A DNA stretch of 40,577 nucleotides. Source: Desulfobacterales bacterium (GTDB lineage: Bacteria; Desulfobacterota; Desulfobacteria; Desulfobacterales; UBA5852). The stretch spans positions 1 to 40,577 of the forward strand of contig JASJCD010000005.1 of the NCBI GenBank assembly GCA_030066135.1, in the 5' to 3' direction. The notes under the pieces are model-generated. The model did no database searches and was not told the origin of the DNA. It saw only the letters and a list, made by a program, of their open reading frames with translations. Shown here piece after piece: positions 8,159-17,837 of the stretch. Each line of letters begins with the position of its first letter. Position 1 is the stretch's first letter. The translations under genes and the position numbers were made by a program.

Positions 8159-9301
8159 ATGCGATTGAAAAGGCTTACGCTCTATCATTATAAGCGGCCC
8201 TTTGAATTTGTCTTCAAATCCGCGCATACCAAAAGAACCTGCGCCGATTCGGTGATTCTGGCGATGGAATTTACCGGCGGGATCGTCGGCTACGGCGAGA
8301 GTGCGCCCCGGGCATATGTGACCGGGGAGACCATCCGTTCGGTTGGCGATTTCATCCAGGTACAAGCGGCGCCGGTGCTGTTTCAAACGTCTATCGCCAG
8401 TCTGGCCGATATCGAGCATGCGTTAGACGCCATCGAACGCAAAGCCCCCGGCGCCCCAGCCCAGCGCCTGTCGGCGCTCGGCTGTGTCGATCTGGCCCTG
8501 CTGGACGCGCTCGGGCAGCACAATGGTTGCGGCGTCGCCAAATTCTTGGATGCGCCCTTGAGGGATCATGTCCCGCTTTCGCTCTCCCTGCCGCTGAGCA
8601 CACCCCGGGATATCGGGCACAAGTGGCATCAACTCCAGCGCTGGTTGCCGGTGGCCGCGGTCAAACTCGTCATGTCCCGCGATATCAAATCCAACCGTGA
8701 TCGGGCCGCCCATATTCGCCAGGTGATTGGACCCCGCGTGGATTTGCGCATCGAGGTCAACGGGCAGTGGACTTACCCGGAGGCTTGCCGCAACCTCGAG
8801 GCCCTGAGCGATCTCGATTGCAGTGGCGTCGAGGAGCCGCTGATTGCGGCCGATCGCGACAAGCTCCCTCAATTGCGGGCCGACTTCAATATACCTGTCA
8901 TCCTGGATGAATCGATTTGTTTGCGCGTGGATGCAGAACGGGCCATCGCATCCCGAAACTGCGACGGCATCAACATCAAGGTCTCCAAGTGTGGCGGATT
9001 GATCCGTTCGCAAAGGATCATGCGCCTGGCGGCGCAAAAGAATATCGCCTGCCAGATCGGCACCCATGTGGGGGAGTCCATCATTCTTGACGCGGCCGGA
9101 TGGCAGCTTGCGCGGACAGCCGCCAACCTTACCTATTTTGAAGGCTGCTCCTTTCTGCTGCATAATCCGAGTCTCTCGGCCCAGGGGGCGCCGCCCTCCC
9201 GGCAGCGTCGGGATGAACACCCCGGCGGCTGGGGGCTGGCCCAAGACGACATCGATCAACTGCTGGGGACCTGCGACCGCTTGGGCCAGATCGATGGGTG
9301 A
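8159..9301 (+). CDS. Enolase-superfamily protein (dipeptide epimerase-like) with altered active site
   Basis: A 380-residue protein with the two-domain fold of the muconate cycloisomerase/dipeptide epimerase group: a capping domain (about 1-125; GGIVGYGESAPR) and a barrel (about 140-330). Metal-ligand positions are visible as LRIEVNGQW (Glu199, where relatives have Asp), VEEPL (Glu225) and VILDES (Asp250). The lysine opposite is in INIKVSKCGG (Lys274). The usual KxK catalytic motif reads AVKLVMS, so the second, base-acting lysine is a valine. C-terminal GTHVGESIILDAAG is family-like. It may be an altered epimerase, or not a classical enolase-type catalyst at all. No clear ribosome site is seen. 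A radical SAM gene follows 84 bases downstream. Confidence 0.82.
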   Translation: MRLKRLTLYHYKRPFEFVFKSAHTKRTCADSVILAMEFTGGIVGYGESAPRAYVTGETIRSVGDFIQVQAAPVLFQTSIASLADIEHALDAIERKAPGAPAQRLSALGCVDLALLDALGQHNGCGVAKFLDAPLRDHVPLSLSLPLSTPRDIGHKWHQLQRWLPVAAVKLVMSRDIKSNRDRAAHIRQVIGPRVDLRIEVNGQWTYPEACRNLEALSDLDCSGVEEPLIAADRDKLPQLRADFNIPVILDESICLRVDAERAIASRNCDGINIKVSKCGGLIRSQRIMRLAAQKNIACQIGTHVGESIILDAAGWQLARTAANLTYFEGCSFLLHNPSLSAQGAPPSRQRRDEHPGGWGLAQDDIDQLLGTCDRLGQIDG

Positions 9302-9385
9302 TGCCGGCGGCGCCGAATGTGCCTGCATCGCGGGAGAGGGCAATGGCAACTTACCGACAATCCGATAAAAACACCCTGGAATCCT

Positions 9386-10747
9386 ATGCCGCGTCTGCTC
9401 CTCATTAATCCGTCCAACAAGCAGAAGGGTCTCGGCAACATCAAGGCCACCGCCTGGCCGCCCTTGAATCTGCCTTATATCGCCGCGCTGACACCGGCGC
9501 ATTATGATATCCGCTTGATTGACGAGAATATCGAGCCCTTTACCGAATCTTCAGCCGACCTTGTGGGCATTACGGCCTATACTTCATCGGTATCGCGGGG
9601 CTATGAAATCGCACAGATTTACAGGTCCAAGGGGGTGCCCGTGGTCATGGGCGGCATTCATGTATCGATGCTGCCCGACGAAGCCCTGGATTACTGCACG
9701 ACCGTGGTCATTGGTGAGGCCGAGTCGGTCTGGCCCCAGGTCTTAAGGGATTTTGAAGCCGGCGAGATGAAGCCCAAGTACCGAGGGCAGTGGCTGGGGC
9801 TGGCGCAGCTGCCCATTCCCCGACGGGATCTGCTCAAGAATTCGCATTACCGCTGGGGCAGCCTGCAGACTTCACGCGGATGCCCCATGAATTGCGATTT
9901 CTGTTCGGTCACCGCTTTCAACGGCAATCGTTTCCGGCGGCGTCCGCTGAAGCATGTCATCGAAGAATTGCAGCGCATCCCCCAGCGGTTCGTGCTCCTG
10001 GTGGATGACAATATTGTCGGCTACGGCCGGAAAGATGCGCAATGGGCCAAGCAGTTCTTCTCCGAGATTATCCGGCGGCGGATCAAAAAAATATTTTTCG
10101 CCCAGGTGTCGCTGAATTTTGGTGAAGACCCCGAACTGGTGAAGTTGGCCCGGCGCGCCGGTCTGCGGGTGGTCCTGGTCGGCATGGAGTCCATCAACCC
10201 CGGCAGCCTGGCATCCATGAACAAAAAGCTCAATCTGAAACGCTTGCAGCAGGATCGCTATCGACAGCTGATCCAGACGATTCGCCGCGGCGGGATTGCC
10301 TTTCTGGGGGCTTTCATGCTGGGCAATGATGCCGACACCCCGGCTGTCTTCACGGCCACGCTCAGGTTCATCCGACAGACCGGCATCGATATACTCCAGT
10401 TAACCAAGCCGACCCCGCTGCCCGGCACCCGTTTCTGGGACCAACTCGAGCGTGACCAAAGGATCAAGGACAAGCATTTCCCTGACGACTGGAAAGAATA
10501 CCGGCTTACCAAGCTGGTTTACGAACCTGAAAACATGACCCGCGAAGACGTCTATGCGGGGTTTACCCATCTGCGAGAGGCCTACTACAGCCGTGGGGAA
10601 ACCATCCGGCGGACCCTGAGAACGCTTCGGGATACCCGCAGTCCGACCGCCACCCTTCTGGCCTACAAATTCAATGCGTCCTATCGCAAAGCCTTCTACC
10701 AGTCCGAGCATTTCAAGTGTTATCATCGCCGCCGACGCGGCGCGTAA
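9386..10747 (+). CDS. B12-binding domain radical SAM protein
   Basis: A 453-residue protein of the BchE/HpnJ-like class. The N-terminal cobalamin-binding-type domain shows ADLVGITAYTSSVSRGYEIA and VVMGGIHVSMLPDEAL. The radical SAM cluster motif CPMNCDFC supplies Cys166, Cys170 and Cys173 (CxxxCxxC) for a 4Fe-4S cluster, preceded by QTSRG. Such enzymes cleave S-adenosylmethionine to drive methylation or ring rearrangement. The ATG at 9386 (MPRLLLINPSNKQ) gives the canonical start; upstream in-frame codons add only a non-conserved leader. It is downstream of the atypical enolase-family gene and may share its transcript. The product made is unknown. Confidence 0.9.
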   Translation: MPRLLLINPSNKQKGLGNIKATAWPPLNLPYIAALTPAHYDIRLIDENIEPFTESSADLVGITAYTSSVSRGYEIAQIYRSKGVPVVMGGIHVSMLPDEALDYCTTVVIGEAESVWPQVLRDFEAGEMKPKYRGQWLGLAQLPIPRRDLLKNSHYRWGSLQTSRGCPMNCDFCSVTAFNGNRFRRRPLKHVIEELQRIPQRFVLLVDDNIVGYGRKDAQWAKQFFSEIIRRRIKKIFFAQVSLNFGEDPELVKLARRAGLRVVLVGMESINPGSLASMNKKLNLKRLQQDRYRQLIQTIRRGGIAFLGAFMLGNDADTPAVFTATLRFIRQTGIDILQLTKPTPLPGTRFWDQLERDQRIKDKHFPDDWKEYRLTKLVYEPENMTREDVYAGFTHLREAYYSRGETIRRTLRTLRDTRSPTATLLAYKFNASYRKAFYQSEHFKCYHRRRRGA

Positions 10748-10751
10748 AACA

Positions 10752-10776
10752 GGGCGGCCGAAAAGGATGCCCGCCC
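10752..10776. terminator. Hairpin between convergent genes
   Basis: GGGCGG at 10752-10757 pairs with CCGCCC at 10771-10776, in the 68-base gap between the ends of the radical SAM and HD-GYP genes. There is no T tract on either side, so it may only be an mRNA-end hairpin. Confidence 0.3.
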
Positions 10777-10815
10777 ATCGCCTGCGGATGATGCCAGGCG
10801 GATGGACGCGGTCCG

Positions 10816-12867
10816 TCAGGAGGCCAGCGGGATTTGGCTCTGGGAGGGACTTGCGTGGAAATAGCGCAGGAAGGCGGCGACCACCTGCGGGTCGAAAAAC
10901 GTGCCGGACCTTTTGTTGAGCTCCATCAGCGCGGTTTCCGTATCCATGGGTTCGCGGTAGAGCCGGCGGGCGGTAATGGCTTCAAAAAAATCAGCCACCG
11001 CGATAATACGGGCGCCCAGGGGAATGGCCTCACCCGCCAGCCCCTGGGGATAACCCGTGCCGTCGTATCTTTCATGGTGGCCGCCGGCAATGGCCGGGAC
11101 TTCGACATAAAGGCCTTCAAAGTCGACCTGTTCAAGAATCTCGCGTGTGTGCTGGGCATGGGTTTTAACGAATTCATACTCTGCCGGCTGCAGACGCTCG
11201 GGTTTTTTCAGGATCGCATCCGGAATCGCAATTTTGCCGTAGTCGTGCAGCAGCGCGGCGACGCGTATCATTTCCCGGTATTCAGCACTGAGGCCCATCT
11301 CATTGCAGATGCCCAGCGTGTAGGCAGTCACCTTTTCGGAATGGCCCGACGTCAAGGGGTCGCGCGCATCAATGCTGGTCGCCAGTACTTTGAGGAGGGA
11401 GCGGAAAAGGCGCTCCTTGCCCCGGAGCAATTCGATATTTCTTATGCTGATACCGATAATCGAGGCGATCCCCACGATCAGGCTCAAATCACTCTGCACG
11501 AGCGGGCGTTTGGATTTATCATTGTCGACGGCAAAGATCCCCATCGATTGGCCGTCGCACATGATGGGGCAGCAGATAAACGCCTTGGTGCCCGTTCGGC
11601 GGGCGAAGGCCACGCTGCGCGGTGAAAGGTGGCCTTCGATTTTATTGATATCGTTGATCAGAAATGGTTTCTGCTCCCTGAAAGAGACAATGAAGATCCC
11701 CTGCGATTCAGGGTTATCCAGGCTGAACTGGACGGTGTTCAGCATGCTTTCCATTTCTTGCGAATAGCCGAAGCCGCCCTTGTACTCCAGGCGGGTCCTG
11801 TCCTGATTCGCCAGCAGCAGCAGACCCCGGTCGAAATTCAGTCGATTCCTGGATATCCGCACGACCTGCGTGAGGACATCTTCGACATGCCGCTGGCCGG
11901 ATATCACCTGGCCGATTTCATTGGTCATGATGGCGTTATTGTAGTTGACGGAAATCTGATCGACCAGTTTCTCGGTGGAATCCCAGAGGTTGGTCAAACT
12001 TTTTTTAACCTCGTTTTTCTGCATGCTTTCGCCCACAAGCGAAAGCAGGAGGAAGATGATCGCGATCCATGGAAAGACAATGCTGACGGGCAACTTGGGA
12101 TAAACCGAAACCATGAAGATGCCGCTCACGAGGAAAAAGACGACCAGGTAGCGCTTGAGGGGTTCCCAGAGCGTTGAAAACGTCTTGTCCCAGGTGAGTA
12201 TATAGCGGCAGTGCTGGTGCCCCTGGTGGTAGCATTCAGGGTGTTCCAGGCGGGGCAGTTTGCTGGTAAACGCCAGGGTAATGGCCTCAAAGAAGCCTTT
12301 GCGATTTTCACACTGAAATGGCTGTTCGTGGACGCCTTCCTGTGGTTTGACGACAATTTCCACCTTGTTGGGGGCCAGGCTGACACTTTCATAGCTGGCC
12401 GCTTTGGAGATCTGCGCAGCAGCCTTGCTGATATTCTGATAGGCTTTTTCCGGCCCCACCAGCCCCAGTGCATACTGGCGCATAACGCCGATGGCATCCG
12501 GCGAGGCGGCATAGCGACCGGCCTCACGGGCAATATCAAGATCCGTGTATTCGGCCAGACGGGCGTGAAAGCGGTTGATCTGGCGCTGCGTGAACCAGTG
12601 GCCCTGATCAGCGACTTCATAGGAGGTCATGCCGGCGTATTTCAACAGCTCGCCGATGTCGATATGGCGATAGCGCTTGTTGATCAGCTTGACATAATTG
12701 TCGATGATCCGGCTGTTGTACAGGGGCACGTCGATCATGGCTTCCGATGCGGGCGGACGCCGGCCGGGGCTGGAGGACGGGGCACGGGTCTCGGGACGAT
12801 CGTCGGCGATCGTTTCGCTTCCGCGGGACGGCCGGGGGCCAACCCCCTGTGGAAAAGGATTCAGCAT
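10816..12867 (-). CDS. Membrane GAF/HD-GYP cyclic-di-GMP phosphodiesterase
   Basis: A 683-residue multidomain protein. Residues 45-225 form a sensor-like region ending in CYHQGHQHCRYILTW, which resembles V4R/4-vinyl-reductase-type domains. Two membrane helices lie at about 239-258 and 261-279. A GAF domain spans about 325-480. The C-terminal HD-GYP domain (about 490-670) carries HD in ALLHDYGKIAIPD (541-542) and HHERYDGTGYP (597-607). HD-GYP enzymes hydrolyse cyclic-di-GMP, and the metal-binding and GYP motifs look intact, so activity is expected. The start codon overlaps the stop of the upstream PilZ gene by one base (TGATG), indicating translational coupling. The signal sensed is unknown. 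Confidence 0.9.
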   Translation of the reverse strand: MLNPFPQGVGPRPSRGSETIADDRPETRAPSSSPGRRPPASEAMIDVPLYNSRIIDNYVKLINKRYRHIDIGELLKYAGMTSYEVADQGHWFTQRQINRFHARLAEYTDLDIAREAGRYAASPDAIGVMRQYALGLVGPEKAYQNISKAAAQISKAASYESVSLAPNKVEIVVKPQEGVHEQPFQCENRKGFFEAITLAFTSKLPRLEHPECYHQGHQHCRYILTWDKTFSTLWEPLKRYLVVFFLVSGIFMVSVYPKLPVSIVFPWIAIIFLLLSLVGESMQKNEVKKSLTNLWDSTEKLVDQISVNYNNAIMTNEIGQVISGQRHVEDVLTQVVRISRNRLNFDRGLLLLANQDRTRLEYKGGFGYSQEMESMLNTVQFSLDNPESQGIFIVSFREQKPFLINDINKIEGHLSPRSVAFARRTGTKAFICCPIMCDGQSMGIFAVDNDKSKRPLVQSDLSLIVGIASIIGISIRNIELLRGKERLFRSLLKVLATSIDARDPLTSGHSEKVTAYTLGICNEMGLSAEYREMIRVAALLHDYGKIAIPDAILKKPERLQPAEYEFVKTHAQHTREILEQVDFEGLYVEVPAIAGGHHERYDGTGYPQGLAGEAIPLGARIIAVADFFEAITARRLYREPMDTETALMELNKRSGTFFDPQVVAAFLRYFHASPSQSQIPLAS

Positions 12868-14966
12868 CAGTCGCGCACCAGTTTGAACATCCGGTCCAGA
12901 AAACCGAAATACTTATCCGAATAACGCGTATTCAGGATCCAAAGGCAATAGTTCTTTTCAACGGGCAGGGCTTTCTGTTCGGCAAACTTGGCCGGGTGCA
13001 GCAGGATCGGCATGTCGGGACCCAATGCATGGCTTTGAAAGACCAGATGCAGGGCGGTTTCAAGAATGCGCCGGCTCAGTTGACGCTGGTCGATCAGCAG
13101 CACTTTGACACAGTTGGTCAAATCGGAAAGGTTCAGCCCGATATCGGTGCGGTGAATCGCAATGCAGGCCTGAACGCGGTTATTGCGGCGCAAGCTGATA
13201 AGTTGACGATCCTTGACAAAGCCATGCTGGCGATATTCTTCGTTCAGCTCCTGCGAGGCAAACAGCTGGGGGTCCAGATCCAGGCAATCCAGCATCAATC
13301 CGCCATTCTGGGATTGAAACCAATGCTTCAGTTCCTGCATGTCGTTCTCGTCGCTGGGGGCGAGCGACCAGTCGGCCGGCAGCCGGCGATCCGATTCATC
13401 CGAGGGTTCCAAGTGGAAGTAGGCAAAATCGTCCTGCGAACAGCACGCGTGATCGTTGACGTAACGCACAAATCCACCAAAGACGCTGTTGGGAAAATTA
13501 TTTTCAGGCCGGAAATAGCACATCAGATATTTCATGTGCATGGAATATAACCGGTGGGAGTCATAGGTGAAACAGCCGATCTGATTGAGGACCGTGAGCC
13601 CGGCGCGCACCATCGAGCGTTTACGCGCCGCGTGATGGTGGATCAGCCAGGCGTTCTCGTACAAGCGCACCATGCCCATATGGGCCATGATGCGCCCCTG
13701 GTTCTGATAAATGAAATGGCGTGCGATCGTGGGGTTCTGGGTGTAAAGTTTCCAGTAGGTCTCTTTGATTTGCTCCTTGTTGGCCTGGATGTAGGCATAC
13801 TTCTTGGGGTAGATGAAGCCGCTTTCGAAAAAGAAATCCCAGAGGGCATCGAGCTCGACACGGGTGTTGATATAGGTATCCTGGTTTTCGGCCTGATGCA
13901 GCAGGGACAGCAGTTTGAGGTGGTCACTGCTGGCCATGTCGATGATGGCCAGGCCGTTGACCACCTCACCCGCTTCGTCGTCCCTCGGGTTGCGGTATAA
14001 AACCTGGGCCTTGAAACGCAAGGCCAGGCTGTCGGCAAAGAGGAGTTCAACCTCGTTCAACATCATACCCGGCAGCAGCAGTGAATGTCCGACGCCTTCC
14101 AGCACCGACAGCCCGGAACCGGAGAGATCGAGAACTTTGAGATTGACGATCTGGCGCGTCAAGGGGTGCCGGAAAACGATATTGGGGGCCGGCTTCAATT
14201 CAATTCTGCGGCTGCGATAGACGCGGGCATTGTACCGCTGGATGGATTTTATCAGCGGTTTGAGGACAAACTCCCGCGTATACCGGCCACGATCGCTTTT
14301 AAGGATGGAGAAGTCACCCGTAAACACAAGCTCGTTGGCATCGTAGACAATCAGGTTCAGCGGTTTGTCATGGTCCAGGCATTGAAAGGTCTGCGGCGGG
14401 GAGATCTTCAAGGCGATCCGCAGCGCACCGGTGCTGAATTCGAGCAGTTCACCCCTGAAGAGCATGCTGTTCTGGATGGCCTGGATCGGGATATGCGCGC
14501 AGGCGTAGCGCACTTCACGCCGATTGGCGATTTCCCAGCATTCATCCGGCAGTTCGAATTCAAGGCCCTGGCCATCCATGCGCAGGACTTGCGGCACGAC
14601 TTCCAGGGCATGGCGGCCGTCGCTGACGTAAAGGGACGCAAAGCCATGGTTTTCAAGCAGGGGTATGGCGTGTTCGGGATCCGACCAGTGGCACACCAGG
14701 CGTTTGCCGTCACAGGGCAACGGGCTGGCGGCGCAGATTGTGGTCTGGTCGAAACGGTGGTGCCGGAGCACCACCTGAATGGTACCGTTCTGGAAGTTAA
14801 TGTAGTTGAGCTTGTTGATCAGGTAGGAGCGGCTGTAGCGCGGCCGCTCTTTCGGGGTGTCTGCTGGGGTTAATTCCGAGGGGCCCCTCGTGCTATGATT
14901 TTTTTCATCAACCGTGTCAGCCGGTGGCACCATTTCGGGGGTGTCGCGATAAGCCCGCTCCATCAT
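12867..14966 (-). CDS. Tandem PilZ-like / GNAT-like cyclic-di-GMP effector
   Basis: A 699-residue protein with no membrane segment. Two PilZ-like modules are seen. The first has RREVR (149-153) and a degraded second motif EFSTGALRI. The second has RYNAR (244-248) and an intact DLSGSG (280-285), the RxxxR and D/NxSxxG motifs that bind cyclic-di-GMP. The remainder (about 370-699) looks like an acyltransferase (GNAT-like) region, with RRNNRVQACIAIHRTDIGLN and QLSRRILETALHLVF in its last part; this part of the call is weaker. It lies immediately upstream of, and coupled to, the HD-GYP gene, so effector and degrading enzyme are made together. Substrate and output are unknown. Confidence 0.78.
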   Translation of the reverse strand: MMERAYRDTPEMVPPADTVDEKNHSTRGPSELTPADTPKERPRYSRSYLINKLNYINFQNGTIQVVLRHHRFDQTTICAASPLPCDGKRLVCHWSDPEHAIPLLENHGFASLYVSDGRHALEVVPQVLRMDGQGLEFELPDECWEIANRREVRYACAHIPIQAIQNSMLFRGELLEFSTGALRIALKISPPQTFQCLDHDKPLNLIVYDANELVFTGDFSILKSDRGRYTREFVLKPLIKSIQRYNARVYRSRRIELKPAPNIVFRHPLTRQIVNLKVLDLSGSGLSVLEGVGHSLLLPGMMLNEVELLFADSLALRFKAQVLYRNPRDDEAGEVVNGLAIIDMASSDHLKLLSLLHQAENQDTYINTRVELDALWDFFFESGFIYPKKYAYIQANKEQIKETYWKLYTQNPTIARHFIYQNQGRIMAHMGMVRLYENAWLIHHHAARKRSMVRAGLTVLNQIGCFTYDSHRLYSMHMKYLMCYFRPENNFPNSVFGGFVRYVNDHACCSQDDFAYFHLEPSDESDRRLPADWSLAPSDENDMQELKHWFQSQNGGLMLDCLDLDPQLFASQELNEEYRQHGFVKDRQLISLRRNNRVQACIAIHRTDIGLNLSDLTNCVKVLLIDQRQLSRRILETALHLVFQSHALGPDMPILLHPAKFAEQKALPVEKNYCLWILNTRYSDKYFGFLDRMFKLVRD

Positions 14967-15070
14967 CCAAACCTTTCATTCAACCGGTAGATCAGCGCGA
15001 TGTCGAGATCATTTAATGGCGGCCCCGTAACGATCAGACGATGCAATCAATACTTTTCCCGTAAGTCGGA

Positions 15071-15099
15071 AAGATAACATAGAAATCTTCTGAGTTCAA
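15071..15099 (-). promoter_or_regulatory. Possible promoter of the PilZ/HD-GYP operon
   Basis: On the minus strand TTGAAC (15094-15099) and TATCTT (15071-15076) are separated by 17 bases, about 105 bases before the PilZ start codon. The same 284-base gap holds a perfect 6-bp hairpin GAAGGG/CCCTTC at 15150-15167. I see no gene in the gap. Confidence 0.4.
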
Positions 15100-15250
15100 C
15101 TGGGCGGCTTTCGTGACCCCCTGATTTTCCTTACAAAATAGTCAACTGGGAAGGGTTGCATCCCTTCTGTAGTGGCCCTGTCGAATCGCGAACACTATAT
15201 GTGGTGAAAACACTTATACAAAAATCTAAAGAAAAATAATTGGCCAGGGA

Positions 15251-16051
15251 TCAATCCTGTTGGGAAGAGAGATGCAGGACCGGGCTGCAGTGGTCCTGGT
15301 GGGCGACATGAATCGGAATGGAAGAGGCCCGCAGTGCGTTCAGGGCGGTCTGGCGGGCAATCCGGGGAGAATTGTTGGTTTCGCTCAGGTGCCCCAGAAC
15401 GACCTGGCGCAGATCCGGATGTACGATTCGGGTCAGCAGTTCGCCGGCGGCATCATTGGACAGGTGGCCTTTGCGGCTGCGGATGCGCTGTTTCAAATGC
15501 CAGGGATAAGGTCCGTCCATAAGCATCGCCATATCATGATTGGCTTCTACCAGCAGCAGGTGGCAGCCCTTGAGACGTTCCGCCACCAACCCGGTGGCAA
15601 CACCCAGATCGGTGGCCATGCCGACGCGCAGGCCGTTGCAGGCAAAGGTGAATCCAACAGGGTCGGCGGCATCGTGGGAGAGGGCAAACGGGTGGATGTG
15701 GAAACCGGCAAGCTTGAAACCCACGCCGGGCCGAAAGTAATGCCAGGCGGGCAAATGGCCCAGTCTGTCCTGGACGGCGCGATGCGTGGGCGCCGTCAAA
15801 TGGACCGGCAGATTGAACCGCCGGGCCAGAACGCCGACCCCGCGAATATGATCCGAATGCTCGTGGGTGACGAGGATCGCATCTAAATTGTGGGGGTCGA
15901 GGTTTTGCTGGCGGAGTCGTTTTTCGATTTCGCGGCCTGAAAGTCCGGCATCAATCAGCAGTGCATTGCCGTTGCCGGCCAGGTAGATCGCATTACCGCG
16001 GCTGCCGCTGGCCAAGGCACAAAGGACTATGTCGTGATCGTTGGCGGTCAT
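15251..16051 (-). CDS. MBL-fold metal-dependent hydrolase, YycJ/WalJ-like
   Basis: A 266-residue metallo-beta-lactamase-fold protein. The metal motif is THEHSDH (62-68), with further ligands in ALSHDA, ATDLG and LGHLSETNNS. The opening CALASGSRGNAIYLAG is characteristic of the YycJ/WalJ branch, whose members are thought to be nucleases linked to DNA repair or cell-wall signalling. The substrate is not settled by sequence. It is the last gene of the minus-strand run that continues from pnp through the M16 peptidase and dut, with a 30-base gap to dut. Confidence 0.9.
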   Translation of the reverse strand: MTANDHDIVLCALASGSRGNAIYLAGNGNALLIDAGLSGREIEKRLRQQNLDPHNLDAILVTHEHSDHIRGVGVLARRFNLPVHLTAPTHRAVQDRLGHLPAWHYFRPGVGFKLAGFHIHPFALSHDAADPVGFTFACNGLRVGMATDLGVATGLVAERLKGCHLLLVEANHDMAMLMDGPYPWHLKQRIRSRKGHLSNDAAGELLTRIVHPDLRQVVLGHLSETNNSPRIARQTALNALRASSIPIHVAHQDHCSPVLHLSSQQD

Positions 16052-16081
16052 GGTCAGCGTGCTGTGCCGGTGAACGTCAAG

Positions 16082-16552
16082 TTAGCGGATCCCCGTGTGT
16101 CCGAAGCCGCCGGTGTCGCGGGTTGTCGCCTCCAGGGATTCCACGATCTGCAGTTGGACACGGTATACTTTCTGGATCACCATCTGGGCGATGCGATCGC
16201 CGCGCCTGACGGTGTAAGCTTCAGTTCCCAGGTTGATCAGGGCGATCTTGATTTCTCCGCGGTAATCGGCATCGATCGTGCCGGGGGAATTGATCAGGCC
16301 GATGCCATGTTTTACGGCCAGTCCGCTGCGGGGTCGGATCTGGGCCTCGAATCCCGAGGGCAGGGCCATGGCGAAACCGGTCGGAATCAGGGCGATGGCG
16401 CCGTTGGCGATGGTCACCGCGCTGTCCACGGCGGCGTGCAGATCCATGCCGGCGGCCTGGGGGGTCATGTAACGCGGCAGGGGAATATCCTGATCTTCAT
16501 CGGAGCGGATCCGTTGAAAGGAAAGGGTCGGCAGGCTGGGCGAAGTCGGCAT
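16082..16552 (-). CDS. dut: Deoxyuridine 5'-triphosphate nucleotidohydrolase (dUTPase)
   Basis: A 156-residue trimeric-type dUTPase with all five motifs: [35 protein letters not shown] and the C-terminal DTGGFGHTG. It hydrolyses dUTP to dUMP and pyrophosphate, keeping uracil out of DNA and supplying thymidylate synthesis. Length is normal. It lies 22 bases downstream of the M16 peptidase gene and reads in the same direction, so it is part of the pnp-distal operon. Confidence 0.97.
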   Translation of the reverse strand: MPTSPSLPTLSFQRIRSDEDQDIPLPRYMTPQAAGMDLHAAVDSAVTIANGAIALIPTGFAMALPSGFEAQIRPRSGLAVKHGIGLINSPGTIDADYRGEIKIALINLGTEAYTVRRGDRIAQMVIQKVYRVQLQIVESLEATTRDTGGFGHTGIR

Positions 16553-16574
16553 GTAGCGTTAACCCCTGGGGCGG

Positions 16575-17837
16575 TTAGCAGATGAGGGACGCGAAGCCCT
16601 TTTTATCAGAGAGCGGTCCCAGAACCGTCAATACGAACGGGTCATTGCGGAAGAGGTCGGCGGCCAGTGCCTGGATGTCTTCCGCCTGCACGGTTTCGAT
16701 CCGTTCGACCACGTCGGCCAGCGGTATGTGGCGCCCGAAATTAATTTCCCCCTGGGCCAGGCGCACCATCTGGTTGTCGGTATTTTCAGCGGCCAGGAGC
16801 ATGCTGCCCTTGGTATACTCCTTGGCGTCCCGCAGTTCGGACGGACGGACGGTTTCGTTTTCAAAACGGCGCAGCCCCGCAATCATCAGGGCGGCGACTT
16901 CCTGGGCCTTGGCGGGTTCGACCCCGGCATAGGCGCCGAACATGCCCGTGTCTTCAAACGAGCTGATGTAGGAGTAAACCGAGTAGGCCAGGCCGCGTTT
17001 TTCACGGATTTCCTGAAAGAGCCGCGAGCTCATATTGCCCCCGAAAATGGTATTCATGAGGGAAAAGGCATAGCGGCGCGGATCCGTGGTGGCGATACCT
17101 GGCGAAGACAGGCAGATATGGGCCTGCTCCAGCTGCCGATGACAGACATCCACCAGCGGCTGGGTTTCCGGCGTGACCCGCTCCGGAAAACCGTTGCCCG
17201 GTTCTATGCTTTCAAAGGCCGGGCTGATCAGATCCACCAGCGACTGGTGATCGACGCTGCCGGCCGCGGCCACCACAATGCGTTCGGGCTGGTAGCAGCG
17301 CTGAAAAAAACCGCGCACGGCCTTGGCATCGAAGCGGACGATGTTCTCCGGTGAGCCCAGAATAGAGCGGCCCAGAGGGTTGTCGCCCCAGAAGTTGCGC
17401 CCGCTCAGGAGATGAATGAACTCTTCGGGGCTGTCTTCCACCATCCCGATTTCCTGGAGGATCACCGGGCGCTCGCGCTCCACCTCACGGGCATCGAAAA
17501 CCGAGTTGAGGAAGATGTCCGTCAGGATATCGACCATCGTATCCAGGTGGGTCTCCAGAACCCGGGCATGGTAGCAGGTATTTTCCATGGCGGTGAAGGC
17601 ATTGGTCTGGCCACCGATGGCATCGAACTCCTTGGCGATCTGATAGGCACTGCGTTTGCGCGTGCCTTTGAAGATCATATGCTCGATCAGATGGGAAAGA
17701 CCGTTTTCGTCCAGGGCCTCGTCGCGGGCACCGACATTGACCCACACCCCCATGGAAACGGAATGCACGTGGGGCATCTGCTTGGTCAGGATTATTATCC
17801 CGTTGGACAGAACCGTTTTACTTACGGCGTGATCCAT
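16575..17837 (-). CDS. M16 family zinc peptidase (mitochondrial processing peptidase-like)
   Basis: A 420-residue single-unit M16B peptidase. The inverted zinc motif HLIEH is at residues 49-53, with the downstream acidic stretch [20 protein letters not shown] supplying the third ligand region. [19 protein letters not shown] is a conserved C-terminal feature. Close relatives, often called YmxG/PepR, follow pnp in many bacteria. They are presumed to degrade or process peptides. Its ATG lies inside the 3' end of pnp, overlapping by 20 bases, which indicates translational coupling. Substrates are unknown. Confidence 0.93.
   Translation of the reverse strand: MDHAVSKTVLSNGIIILTKQMPHVHSVSMGVWVNVGARDEALDENGLSHLIEHMIFKGTRKRSAYQIAKEFDAIGGQTNAFTAMENTCYHARVLETHLDTMVDILTDIFLNSVFDAREVERERPVILQEIGMVEDSPEEFIHLLSGRNFWGDNPLGRSILGSPENIVRFDAKAVRGFFQRCYQPERIVVAAAGSVDHQSLVDLISPAFESIEPGNGFPERVTPETQPLVDVCHRQLEQAHICLSSPGIATTDPRRYAFSLMNTIFGGNMSSRLFQEIREKRGLAYSVYSYISSFEDTGMFGAYAGVEPAKAQEVAALMIAGLRRFENETVRPSELRDAKEYTKGSMLLAAENTDNQMVRLAQGEINFGRHIPLADVVERIETVQAEDIQALAADLFRNDPFVLTVLGPLSDKKGFASLIC

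Noticed and set aside
8423-9502. Long minus-strand frame opposite the enolase-family gene
   Set aside because: It has no family similarity and the opposite strand has a clear conserved fold.
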